A DNA stretch of 64,000 bases from Papio anubis (lineage: Eukaryota; Chordata; Mammalia; Primates; Cercopithecidae), in contig NC_044977.1 in assembly GCF_008728515.1 (NCBI RefSeq), positions 164,967,139-165,031,138 of the forward strand. Reading direction: 5' to 3'. The number at the start of each line of letters is the position of its first letter. Position 1 is the first letter of the stretch. This document shows positions 11,378-21,239 of the stretch, one piece after another. Both the position numbers and the translations under genes were made by a program. The notes under the pieces were generated by a model. It had not been told where the DNA came from. It saw only the letters and a program-made list of their open reading frames with translations, and did no database searches.

Positions 11378-11822
11378 TGTATTACTCAGGGTTCTCTAGA
11401 GGGACAGAGCTAATAGGATAGATGTATATGTAAAGGGGAGTTTATTAAGGATATTAACTCACAGGATCACAAGGTCCCACAATAGGCCGTCTGGATGCTG
11501 AGGAACAAGGAAGCCAGTCCGAGTCCCAAAGCTGAAAAGCTTGGAGTCCGATGTTCGAGGGCAGCAAGCATTCAGCACAGGAGAGAGATGTAGGCTGGGA
11601 GGCTAAGTCAGTATAGTCTTTTCACGTTCTTCTGCCTGCTTTTATTCTGGCCCTGCTGGCAGCTGATTAGATTGTGTCCACCCAGATTGAGAGTGGGTCT
11701 GCCTTTCCCAGTCCACTGATTTAAATGTTAATCTTCTTCACAGTACCCTCACAGATACACCCAGGAACAAGATTTTGCATCCTTCAATCCAATCAAGTTG
11801 ATTCTCAGTATTAAGCATCACA
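11378..11822 (-). mobile_element. MLT2A (ERVL) solo LTR, copy 1
   Basis: Antisense MLT2A LTR. The plus strand opens with 'tgtattactcagggttctct' and closes with 'ttctcagtattaagcatcac' and a final A, the reverse complements of the LTR 3' and 5' ends. Inside are 'cacaaggtcccacaatagg', 'agcttggagtccgatgttcg' and 'ctggcagctgattagattgt'. Length 445 bp. Flanks GATAC (11373-11377) and GATGC (11823-11827) form a 5-bp target duplication with one substitution, so this is a solo LTR insertion. ERVL internal sequence is absent on both sides. Confidence 0.93.
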
Positions 11823-12427
11823 GATGCCTTAAACAGTTTGGCAGTGACACATCATTGCTAAGGGCAATATACATGTGGGACCTTTTCTTTCAGACTTCAT
11901 CCTTTGAAGAAATAGCCTCGTCTCACAGCAGGGGTAACTTTAAGAAATGATGGAATGCCTAAGGAATATTCTTTAGTGGACATTTTCCTCAGCCATTGTC
12001 ACTCAGTCATTCACTCATTCCTTCATTCAAAAATCTGTTAGACATTTCCTTTGTGCCTGACAGTTAGTATATATATTTTCACAAAGTCAATCTATGAATT
12101 TAGGAATGACAGATACTTGTGATGAATGAAGCCACATCTATCTAGACCCTGGATTTCAGAGCAGTTTGGACAATTACCAGCATCCCATTTACAACCTGAG
12201 TTCTAGTGATAGAACCCTGGTTACTTACAGTGGGAACCATCCTATCAATGTACTTTTTTTTGTTTTGTTTTGTTTTTGTTCTTGTTTTTGTTTTACTTTC
12301 TCCCTTTCCAGTCTCACTTTCTCAACTCCCTCACAGTGCTTCCTAAGATCACCTCTCAAATTAACTACTAGCAAGATGCACTTTTGAGTGAACAGAATTA
12401 AGGCACCATGCCATGACTGAAGACTTT
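11823..12427. other. Unassigned DNA with weak L2 3'-end match and TTTTG run
   Basis: About 11995-12080 resembles an antisense L2 3' end ('cattccttcattcaaaaatc', 'tttcctttgtgcctgacag'). 12250-12295 is an imperfect (TTTTG)n run. The rest is unassigned. Confidence 0.45.
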
Positions 12428-12524
12428 TTCAATGACCCTGTTTCTAAATAAGGTCACATTCTGAGGTACTGGGGATTAGGACTTCAACATATATATTTTA
12501 GGGGATACACATCAACCCATAACA
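12428..12524 (-). mobile_element. MLT1 3' LTR, truncated
   Basis: Antisense MLT1A/B-like LTR. Only the U3-side ~97 bp survives: 'ctgaggtactggggattagg', 'acttcaacatatatatttta', ending at 'aacccataaca'. The remainder of this LTR is missing on the left. It abuts the internal region of the same element at 12525. Confidence 0.85.
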
Positions 12525-13816
12525 GTCCACCTTGTGGCCTCTCAAAATTCCTGTTCTTCTCACATGCAAAATACATCCACTCCATCTCATCATCCCACAA
12601 ATTATTTTCCCATTCTAGGATCAACTCTAAGCCTAAAATCTCATCTAAATAACATCTACATCAGTTATAGATGAGACTTGGAGTATGATTTATCCTGGGG
12701 CAAAATTCTCCCCCATCTGTGAACCTGTAAAACCAGGCAATATCTACTTCCAAAATTCAGTGTTGAGATAGACACAGAATTGCCATTTCCATTCTAAAAG
12801 GGAAAAATCAGAAAGGAAGAAGAGGTCTTGGATCCCAAGACAAATGAAGCTTAGTAAGGTTCATTCCATTGAATTTTAAGATTTGAGAACAATCCTCTTT
12901 GGCTCAATGCTTTGTGATACAGGCCTATCAGAGTGGTGGCCCTGCCTCACTCAGTTCTAGGTGGTGGTCCTGCTTCTCATATTGACCCTGCCCTCTACAA
13001 CTGAGAGTGACTCAGTCCTCTGAAACAGGAGGATCCAGCCCTTCAGCCACCTTTGGCATCGTTATTTCTTCATTTTGTCCCATCTCTGTTTCCATTCCAT
13101 CCAGGTTTCTGTTGGTATGAAATTCTCAAAAACTTTGTTGGCCTCCTGTGCAATTCATGGGGGTCCAAGCCATCAGAAAAAAAAAAAAAAGAATCCTCCA
13201 CAGATTATTCCTGGATAACTGCACCTCTATTTCTGGCTTCTGCTGAGATGGTTGATTGGATTCATGAGTCACACGCCTAATTTCTTTAGCAAACGGTTGT
13301 CTAGCCACATCTTTGGCATTCTCTCCAAAGCAAGCTTTCTCATTTCTGCAATATGGATAGTCTGAGAACTTTCCAAATCTTCAAGTACTGGTTTCTGTTT
13401 TCTTAACAATACCCTCTTCAATTTATCTCTGTCCTCTCCCATTTTACTATAAGCAACAAGAAGAAACCAGGCCACACCTTGAACAGTTTGCATAGAAATT
13501 TCATCAGTTAATATCCAAGTTTATTATGTATAAGTTCTGCTTTCCACAAACATCAGAACACAATTCAGCCAAGTTCTCTGCAGCTTTATAACAAGGATCT
13601 CTTTTCATCCAGTCCCCAATAATAGGTCATTCATTTCCATCTGAGACCTTACAAGAAGTACCTTTAAGGTTCATGTTTGTACCGACAGTCTAGAGCAGTC
13701 TAGGCTTAGTCTACCATGCATTTTTCTTCCAGCTTCTACTCTTTACTAAATCCCAAAGCCATTTCCACGTCTGTAAGTACTTGTTACAGAAACTCCCATT
13801 TCTTAGTACAGAAATC
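12525..13816 (-). mobile_element. MLT1/MaLR internal region, antisense
   Basis: MaLR internal sequence lies between the truncated 3' LTR and the 5' LTR. Recognisable antisense landmarks are 'cttggagtatgatttatcct', 'gtgaacctgtaaaaccaggc', 'caagaagaaaccaggccaca', 'tttccatctgagaccttac' and, just before the LTR, 'actcccatttcttagtaca'. About 1.3 kb. MaLR internals carry no functional retroviral genes, and no open frame of note is present. A 14-A run at about 13178-13191 interrupts it. Confidence 0.8.
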
Positions 13817-14240
13817 TGTATTAGTTTGTTAGGGCTGCTGTATCAAAGTGCCACAAACTGGGTGGCTTAAATACCAGAAGTGTATTGTCTTATAGTACTG
13901 GAGGCTAGATGTCCAAAAGCAAGTTGTTGGCAGGATTGGTTACTTCTGAGGGTTGTGAGAGACGAATCTGTCCCAGGCCTCTCTGCTTGGCCTCTAGATA
14001 GCTACCTTCATATTCACTTGGCATTCTCCCAGTATATGTGCTTGTGTCCAAATTTTTCTCTTTTATAAGGGCGGTGACACTACTCATATTGGATTAGAAG
14101 TCCATATATTTCTGTGTGACTCCATATTAACTAACTACATGTGCAATGATGTTATTTTCAAATAAGGTCACATTCTGAGGTACTGGTGGTGAGAGCACCA
14201 ATATATGAATTTTTCATAAGACACAATTCCACTCATAATA
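13817..14240 (-). mobile_element. MLT1A/B-like 5' LTR
   Basis: Antisense LTR: starts 'tgtattagtttgttagggct', then 'gtgccacaaactgggtggct', 'tatagtactggaggctagat', 'ttcttttataagggcg' and 'acattctgaggtactgg', ending near 'acacaattccactcataata'. It shares a variant 'aataaggtcacattctgagg' with the truncated LTR at 12428-12524, supporting one original provirus-like MaLR element in minus orientation. Confidence 0.88.
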
Positions 14241-14735
14241 ATGTTGATGACTGAAACTGTTGTGAAAATCACCAAATAATTCTAGTTGCCCTTGTTCCTA
14301 GATACATGTCAGATTTATAATTCTAGCCCCCTTTTGAATGGATGGGACTGCAGGACTTGCTCCAGCCTGTGACTTTTGAGCAGAAGTGATTTTTGTCACT
14401 CTTGGACTGAGCATACAATTGTCAGTACAAAATACTCAAGAACTCTCTTTTCCTTTGGGTAGAGCAGCCTGCAATGCTGCAGAGGAAGGTTGTTTGGCTG
14501 CTTGGATTCCTGGGTAACTATTATGACCAGAGGCTTTCTGTTCACATATTATTGATGTAGAGGGGGATTGGAAAATAGACCTTGTTAGTTGTAAACCACT
14601 GATATTTCTCAGTTATGTGTTACTGCAACGTAACTTGGTCAATCCTGATTAATGCAAACTCTTTACATTCTATTATGCGCTAGTACAGTGTAGAGTAAGT
14701 GCTTACTTAAATCAACAAACTTTTAGTTTGGAGTG
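14241..14735. other. Unassigned spacer
   Basis: No feature recognised except the GAGTG target-duplication copy at 14731-14735 belonging to the adjacent LTR. Confidence 0.5.
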
Positions 14736-15571
14736 TGTATTAGTCAGCGTTCTCTAGAGGGACAGAAATAATAGGGTATATATATATCCTATCTATTATG
14801 TATTATATATTATAATATATATTATATAATACATAATATATGATATGTTATATAATATACTATATATAATATGTTATATAATATACATTGTATATAATTT
14901 TATATAAAATATATAATTATATATAATATGAAATATATAATATAAAATATAAATTTTTATATAATATATAATATTTAATATAAATATATTTATATAATAT
15001 ATAATTCTATATAATACACATATAATATATTTTATATTTTATATCTCTTTTTAAATTATATAAATACATAAATATATAAAATATATTACATATTGTATAT
15101 TATATTTTTATATATAATATATACTATAAATATATAAATACATATAAATAAATTATATATAGGATTCATATATATAGATATATATATGAATTTATTAAGT
15201 ATTAACTTACAGGATCACAAGGTCCCACAATAGGCTGTCTGCAAGCTGAAAAGCAAAGAGAGCCAGTTCAAGTTCCAAAACTGAAGTACTTGGAGTCCGA
15301 TGTTTGAGGGCAGGAAACATACAGCACAGGAGAAAGATGTAGGCTGGAAGGGAAGGCCAGTCTCAGTTTTCACATTTTTCTGCCTGTTTATATTCTAGCC
15401 ATGCTGGCAGCTGATTAGATTGTGCTCACCCAGATTAAGGGTGGATCTGCCTTTCCCAGCCCACTGACTCAAATGTTAATCTCCTTTGGCAACACCCTCA
15501 CAGACACACCCAAGATCAATTATTTGTATCCTTCAATCCAATCAAGTTGACACTCAGTATTAACCATCACA
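14736..15571 (-). mobile_element. MLT2A (ERVL) solo LTR, copy 2, enlarged by AT repeat
   Basis: Antisense MLT2A LTR with intact outer ends: 'tgtattagtcagcgttctct' at the left and 'cagtattaaccatcaca' at the right. A perfect 5-bp target duplication GAGTG lies at 14731-14735 and 15572-15576, proving a solo LTR. The conserved body (15186-15571) matches copy 1 closely. It is 836 bp against 445 bp for copy 1. The excess is the AT tract at about 14778-15185. Confidence 0.95.
14778..15185. repeat. AT-rich expansion within MLT2A LTR
   Basis: About 400 bp almost free of G and C, made of imperfect TATA/ATAT units with many overlapping short inverted repeats. It sits where MLT2A LTRs naturally hold a short TA run next to 'tcctattagttctgtccc'. 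It is therefore most simply an expansion of the element's own microsatellite. Confidence 0.92.
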
Positions 15572-15579
15572 GAGTGCCT

Positions 15580-16080
15580 TCTATGGGTAAGGAGCTAATA
15601 AGCATTGACAATACAAAGACAAATAAGTACCGTGTTGACCCTCAAAGAACTCACAGAAAAATGAGAAACAGAGCAAAAGTGAGAGTGGGAGAGAAAGAGG
15701 ACAGGCAAATAGAATATAGAGTAGCTGCTGCTCTGATAAAGGAACGCACAGAGTGTAACAAGCACAATGACATGTCAGAAAATGTCATATATTGGTGGGG
15801 AGTGAAAACTTAACACTTCCAATACATCTAATGATAGGTTAGCTAGAAAGGAGGAGGAGGAACACTATGCAAAGTCAAAATAGTGTGAGGGGAGGTAAGT
15901 GTCTGATATGGAACGGAGGATAGGGTTCCAGAAGGAGAGAGGTGGGAGATAAGGCTAAAGCCAGAGCATGAAGGGCCATGTGCTTGAACTTTATGTTAAA
16001 GACAATAGGAAATCACTTAAACTTAAAGGTTCTAATTTGAAGAGGAATAGAATAAACTTCCAGTTTAGATAGATCACACT
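15580..16080 (-). repeat. L2 LINE fragment, antisense
   Basis: Antisense of the L2 ORF2 C-terminal and 3' region: 'gtgttgaccctcaaagaact', 'atagagtagctgctgctctg', 'tgaagggccatgtgcttgaa', 'aggaaatcacttaaactt' and 'tagatagatcacactggtca', in the order expected for L2 read backwards. Old and without an intact frame. It begins directly beside the MLT2A LTR, which probably inserted into or next to it. Confidence 0.8.
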
Positions 16081-16785
16081 GGTCACGTAGCAGTTGTTTT
16101 GTGCCTTGTACCATATTCACTCCATCCACATGATTTTAGCGCAGCCAGGATACTAGTTGTGTGCATTTCTCTCAGCATAATACAACTCCACACAAAAGTT
16201 TTTCTTCACTTTTCTGCTTCACAACGTTTTCTAAAACCAAGGAATGCACAGATAGGCAGTACAAAGGAGTTAATACCCTAGGGTAATCTTCCACCTATAG
16301 AAGAGGGCAATTGGCAGGGAAATGTCCCAGCCTCTTAACCTTTGGAGGGATAATTCTGAGGCATGTGTTCTACATGGTTCCTCAAAGGGTATCCCACTGG
16401 CATTGAGTACCAGCGTCCACACTGGTAACCAGCTCAGTAACTTACCCTTTATTGATTTTCCCTTCTTGCCTGTATTGTTTTCTCCACATCATTATTATGG
16501 GTTTCTGGGGTCACTTTCCAATAAATACTTGTGATCAAATTTGTGCTTCAGTCTTGAATTTCTGGGGAATATAAATTAAGATAAACTACAATGTCAAAGA
16601 TAGATATGTTTAAGGCTTTATCGAAAGGTGAAACTATGACTCTCATATAAATATAAGATGAACACATGCCAACTATTTTCTTTAACTTATTAATTAATGA
16701 GGAAACCACTAAGATGTTAAAATTTGTTGAAAGGATAATTCAAAAATAGATCGGTCAACAGTACTGAAATAAATTTACAAATATA
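16081..16785. other. Unassigned non-coding DNA
   Basis: No repeat family or gene recognised. Short open frames at about 16099-16281 and 16322-16534 show no protein features. Confidence 0.45.
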
Positions 16786-17142
16786 CTTGTCCCCCAGATG
16801 ACTACTTCCCCATGAGAGACTGATACCAGTACTCCCATGCATACCAAAATCTGTAAATGCTCAAGTCTCTTGTATAAAATGGTTCAGTATTTGCATATAA
16901 CCTATGTACATCTTCCTGGACACTTTAAATAATCTCTAAATTGCTTATCATACATAATTTCTCTATATGTATATATATAGCAAATGGTTGTTATACTGTA
17001 TTGTTTAGGGAATAACAACATGAAATAAATCTGTACATGTTCACTACAGATGCAACCATCCATTTTCATTCTGAATATTTTCTATCTGTAATTGGTTGAA
17101 TCTGGTTGGTTACAGGAACCCACAGATTGGGAAAGTTGACTA
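16786..17142 (-). mobile_element. MER2-type non-autonomous Tigger transposon
   Basis: MER2 landmarks in antisense: 'gcataccaaaatctgtaaat', 'agtatttgcatataacctat', 'ttgttatactgtattgttta', 'gatgcaaccatccattttca' and a terminal 'cacagattgggaaagttgac'. TA dinucleotides flank it at 16784-16785 and 17143-17144, the expected Tc1/mariner target duplication. No coding capacity. Confidence 0.88.
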
Positions 17143-17624
17143 TAGATGTATAACTTGTTTTTTTGTGGAGAAAGGAGAGGTCAATTGTTCCTTCACCAAG
17201 CAGAATTCATTTACATGTGTGTAGACTGTATCCATTTGTATTGCTACCAGCTAGCTACAATTTAGAGTTATAAATAGATCAAAAGCAATGGAAGGTGGAA
17301 ATAACCTGGGTGGCACCAGATAGGACACATAGCAACTTATTTGTTTATTTGTTTGCATGGTATACTTCAAAGTCCTTCACAACTTTTTCTTATAGATAAA
17401 AGTAGAAAAGATCATCAGAGAAACCTCACTAGGAACTAGTACAACACCCACATGACAAATTAGTACCTCAACTAATGGACAGAAGGAATAAACTAAAGTA
17501 CTTCTGAAAGATAGAAAGAAAAGCACTTGTCAAGTGACTGAATGTGGGAAATGTGAAATGAAGGATTGAAAGATTCAGTTCAATCTGACTCTTATAAACA
17601 ACCTCATAAACCTGAGGATTGTTA
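17143..17624. other. Unassigned DNA with half of an inverted repeat
   Basis: No family recognised. CCTCATAAACCT at 17602-17613 is the left arm of an inverted repeat around the following Alu. Confidence 0.5.
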
Positions 17625-17930
17625 GGCTGGGTGTGATAGCTCACACCTGTAATCCTAGCACTTTGAGAAGCTGAAGCAGAAGAATCACTAGAGGTCAGGA
17701 GTTCAAGACCAGCCTGGGCAATACAGCAGAACCCTGTCTTAACAAAAAAATTAAAAAATTAACTGAGCATGGTGGCACATGCCTGTAGTCCCAGCTACAT
17801 GGGAGCCTGAGGTAGGAGATTGTGTGAGTCCAGGAGTTGAAGGCTGTAGTTAGCTATGATCACACTACTCCATGATGATCTTGCCTAGCTGACAGAGCAA
17901 GATCCTGTCTCTAAAAGAAAAAACAAAAAG
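17625..17930 (+). mobile_element. AluJ, full length
   Basis: Two-armed Alu in sense: 'ggctgggtgtgatagctcac', 'cagcctgggcaatacagcag', a middle A-rich linker, 'ggctgtagttagctatgatc' and an A-rich tail. Its many substitutions and the 'caggagttgaaggctgtagt' form fit AluJ. No direct target duplication was found. Instead a 12-bp inverted repeat brackets it (17602-17613 and 17938-17949). Confidence 0.93.
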
Positions 17931-18111
17931 CAACATGAGGTTTATGAGGGCAATTGATTGTTCCCATTTATTAAACTAAACTGAATAAATGGAAAATCAT
18001 GGCAGTTGGAAAAATGTTGAAAGCATTGTAGGGGACACTGGTTGTCAGTTACCAAATTTGGTATTACAAGCATCCTACTGCTTTCAAGCAGGTGAAGAGG
18101 TTATGAAGTGG

Positions 18112-18325
18112 GAGGCAGTGTAACTTGATAGTTCAGAACATGGGCCTTGCAGTCAATCAAACAAGGGTTGAATCATGGTTTACCACTTCCTGGCTATGCA
18201 ATGTGAAATAGTTTTATTGCCATTTCAAGGTGCAGGGGCATTTTTTGTCAAAGACGATATGAGGATTAACTGACCTAGTGTTTGTAAAGATTTTACATTG
18301 CTGCCAAGCACATTTTATCTTTTAG
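18112..18325 (+). repeat. MIR SINE
   Basis: Sense MIR: 'gaggcagtgtaacttgatag', 'catgggccttgcagtcaatc', 'ttaccacttcctggctatgc', 'gaggattaactgacctagtg' and 'caagcacattttatctt'. Close to full length, but the segment after the splice-like centre is poorly preserved. Confidence 0.85.
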
Positions 18326-18894
18326 TATATAATAGTCATTATTATTTAATCAGAATTGGAGGAGTATTTTGGGCTCTGCCTTTACACATCAAAGGTCTGG
18401 AAATGTACTACTGCAGGATTAATAATATTAAGCCCTTTACATGAATTTTCTATCTATCGAACTTAGCCACAGTTATAAACTGAACTACGTTTGTCTTTGA
18501 ATGTGTTTACCTTTCATTCATTGAAGGGGATTTATATGAAGTTAGCATTTACTTGAAAATAGGGAAAGGACCCATCAACAAGATTCCCTAGTTTAATGTG
18601 GATTATTCACTGTCACTAGCTCACAAGAAGTCACTAACACTTAAAAATCTAAGCTGAAACTTCAGTGGCCAGCTGACTCGTACAGTCTTCCTGATAATAT
18701 TTTCCTTCCCTCCATATATCATGCTAGTTTACTGTTTTGTGTTAGAAGAAGATTAGATTTGGTGAAATCACTGTGAAGTATTGCATAAAGGGAAGGGATT
18801 TATTGGTATCTAGATATGCATTGGACAAAAATGGATGCCTTTGAGGTTTAGAGTTTTGCATTGTTGGTCTATGTGTCTCTTTATCTTCAAAAAG
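18326..18894. other. Unassigned non-coding DNA
   Basis: Nothing recognised between the MIR and the THE1 LTR. Confidence 0.5.
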
Positions 18895-19259
18895 TGATAC
18901 TGTTTGACTGTGTCTCCACCCAAATCTCATCTTGAATTGTAGCTTCTATAATTCCCATGTGTTCTGGGAAGGACCCAGTAGGAGGTAACTGAATGATGGC
19001 GGCAGATCTTTCCCATGCTATTCTTGTGGTGGTGAATAAGTCTCAAAAGAACTGATGGTTTTAAAAGGGAGAGTTCTCCTGCAGAAGCCCTCTATGCCTG
19101 CTGCCATATAATACATGTTTTTGTTCTTCCTTCACCTTGCACCATGATTGTGAGGCCTCCCCAGCCATGTGGAACTGTGAGTCCATTAAACCTCTTTCCT
19201 TTATAAAGTACCCAGTCTCAGGTATGTCTTTATTAGGAGTGTGAGAACAGACTAATACA
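18895..19259 (+). mobile_element. THE1 (MaLR) LTR
   Basis: Sense THE1 LTR of 365 bp, the expected length: 'gtgtctccacccaaatctca', 'tcttgaattgtagcttctat', 'gaataagtctcaaaagaact', 'gattgtgaggcctccccagc', 'gtgagtccattaaacctctt' and a terminal 'aacagactaatac'. No THE1 internal sequence follows, so it behaves as a solo LTR. The flanks (AAAAG left, ATAAG/TAAGG right depending on the end chosen) give only an imperfect target duplication. Confidence 0.95.
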
Positions 19260-19844
19260 TAAGGATAACAAAATCTTCCAAACTATTACAAGTCTGACTC
19301 ATCTTTGTCTTCTTTTAACATTTGCCAAGTGTTGAGACTCTAGAAAAGAAGTTCTTGGTATTGGTAGCACAGGTAGTGATGATGATGATGATGGTGATGC
19401 TGCTGTGGATGATGGTGTTATATATGGCAGAAGATTATTATAACATGTATATCTATTACACTTTTCACTCACTCATTTCTAGGTGCTATTCTCTTTTTTA
19501 TCAAGGTATGTGTGTATTCCTTTAGTATTTCATAAGGTCCTGAGTATTCTGAAGTGGATGGTGGGAGAAGCATGGAGTTGAGGGCAAAAGTGAAGGGCAG
19601 GAAAAGAGAGAAAATGTCCCCAACCTGGGAAAAAGCTACAGAATGACAGGCTTCAACAGAAGGTGTGCCAGCTCATTACTCTGAATGGATATTCTGGTCT
19701 CAGGCTAAGTTGCATAGGTTCCAAGCATGGGAGCTCTCATTATCACCTAATGTCTATGATCTGAGTAAGACCCAGAAACAGGAGAGCCTTTGGACCATAA
19801 GGTATCCAAGAAGCTGAGACAACCATTAACAATTGGCCAGTAAA
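19260..19844. other. Unassigned DNA with a short ATG/GAT trinucleotide run
   Basis: 19378-19417 is an imperfect (GAT)n run. AATTGGCCAGTAA at 19831-19843 is the left target duplication of the next Alu. Otherwise unassigned. Confidence 0.5.
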
Positions 19845-20169
19845 GACCTGGCATGGTGGCTCACGCCTGTAATCCCAGCACTTTGGGAGGCCGAGGTGGG
19901 TGGATCACCTGAGGTCAGGAGTTCGAGACCATTCTGGCCATTATGATGCAACCCTGTCTCTACTAAAAATATATATTTTAAAAAACTATCCAGGAGTGGT
20001 GGTGGGTGCCTGTAATCTCAGCTACTTGGAAGGCTGAGGCAGGAGAATTGCTTGAACCCAGGAGACGGAGGTTGCAGTGAGTCAACACGGTGCCACTGCA
20101 CTCCAGTCTCAGTGACAGAGTGAGACTCCATCTCAAACAAAAACAAAAACAAACAAACAAACAAACAAA
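19845..20169 (+). mobile_element. AluS, full length
   Basis: Sense Alu: 'ggtggctcacgcctgtaatc', 'gagttcgagaccattctggc', 'gtctctactaaaaatatata', 'gcttgaacccaggagacgga', 'gccactgcactccagtctca', with a tail of imperfect (CAAAA)n/(CAAA)n. A perfect 13-bp target duplication AATTGGCCAGTAA sits at 19831-19843 and 20170-20182. The 'cacctgaggtcaggagttcg' form fits AluS. Confidence 0.97.
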
Positions 20170-20258
20170 AATTGGCCAGTAATGATAGAAGGATTTTCCC
20201 GAAGCTTTAGTGCTGGGAAGATGCAAAGTCCTTTAGGTGCAGCTTTGGAAGTGTAGGG

Positions 20259-20293
20259 GTGTGTGTGTGTGTGTGTGAATGTATGTGTGTGTA
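20259..20293. repeat. (TG)n microsatellite
   Basis: TG run broken once by GAATGTA. Confidence 0.9.
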
Positions 20294-20334
20294 CAGTGGA
20301 ACCCCATTGTTTATTTAAATCGAGTTTATCTTAT

Positions 20335-20512
20335 CTTTTTGTTATTATTTTTACTTTTTTCTTTAGAGGCAGAATCTTGCTCTGTGGCTCACACTAGAGT
20401 GCAGTGGCGTGATCCTAGCTCACTGCAGCCTTGAACTCCTGGGCTCAAGCAATCCTCCCCCCTCAGCCTTCCAAAGTATTGGGATTACAGGTGTGAGCCA
20501 CTGCAGCTGACC
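20335..20512 (-). mobile_element. Chimeric, single-arm Alu
   Basis: Antisense. It starts like an Alu right arm (T-rich, 'ttgctctgtggctcacacta', 'gagtgcagtggcgtgatcct', 'agctcactgcagccttgaac') but ends like a left arm ('ccaaagtattgggattacag', 'gtgtgagccactgcagctga'). The switch is at the 'gaactcctgggctcaagcaa' segment shared by both arms. A 16-18-bp imperfect target duplication (about 20317-20334 and 20513-20529, sharing GAGTTTAT) shows it inserted in this short form or was deleted internally later. Confidence 0.9.
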
Positions 20513-20564
20513 AAATTGAGTTTATTTATATCAAGTGAACAAGTGTGACACTTCCTCCAGAATA

Positions 20565-21239
20565 TATAACTGCCCAATGGGTTCACCTTGCCCACTAGCA
20601 AGACAGGGGAATTGCAACAGAGAAAGAGTAATTCACACAGAGCTAGCTATATGGGAGACCAGAGTTTTATTACTACTCAAATTAGACTCCCTAAAAATTT
20701 GAGGATCAGAGTTTTTAAGAATAATTTGGTGGGTAAGGGACCCGTGAGTCAGGAGTTCTGATTGGTCAGATGGGAGATGAAGTCATAGGAATTTAAAGCT
20801 GCCATCTTGTGCTGAGTCAGTTCCTGGATAGGGGCCAGAAGACCAGATGAGCCAGTTTATTGATCTGGGTGATGCCAGCTGATCCACCGAGTGCAGGGTC
20901 TGCAAAATATCTCAAGCCCTGATATTAGATTTTGCAGTAGTGATGTTATCCCCAGGAGCAATTTGGGGAGGTTTAGAATCTTGCAGCCTTCAGCTGCATG
21001 ACTGGCTAAACCACAGTGGCTAATTTGTTAGTCCTGCAAAGGCAGTGCAGTCCCCAGGTAGGAAGGGGGCTTAGTTGAGGAAAGGGCTGTTATCATCTTT
21101 GTTTCAAAGTTAAACTATAAACTAAGTTCCTCCCAAAGTTAGTTCACCCTACATCCAGGAATGAACAAGGGCAGCTTAGAGGTTAGAAGCAAGATGGAGT
21201 TGGTTAGGTCAGATCTCTTTCACTGTAATAATTTTCTCA
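20565..21239 (-). mobile_element. ERV1-type solo LTR, family unassigned
   Basis: Antisense class I endogenous retroviral LTR. The minus-strand start corresponds to 'cactgtaataattttctca' at the right end. It contains 'cagcttagaggttagaagca', 'aagatggagttggttaggtc', 'cagtttattgatctgggtga', 'gagaccagagttttattact' and a left end 'aactgcccaatgggttcacc'. The AATAAAA-type signal lies in the complement of the 'agttttattact' segment. No internal retroviral sequence or clear target duplication. I do not assign the family. Confidence 0.75.

Noticed and set aside
14778..15185. Origin, centromere-like or matrix-attachment element because of extreme AT content
   Set aside because: It lies wholly inside an LTR at that family's TA run, so microsatellite expansion explains it more simply.
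11378..15571. A single HERVL provirus with two MLT2A LTRs
   Set aside because: Each LTR carries its own target duplication and no HERVL internal sequence lies between them.
18895..19264. Perfect target duplication for the THE1 LTR
   Set aside because: The flanking pentamers match only 3 or 4 of 5 positions depending on the end chosen, so the claim is not secure.
19378..19417. ATG-rich stretch as a methionine-rich protein start
   Set aside because: It is a (GAT)n trinucleotide repeat. The frame through it has no other protein features.
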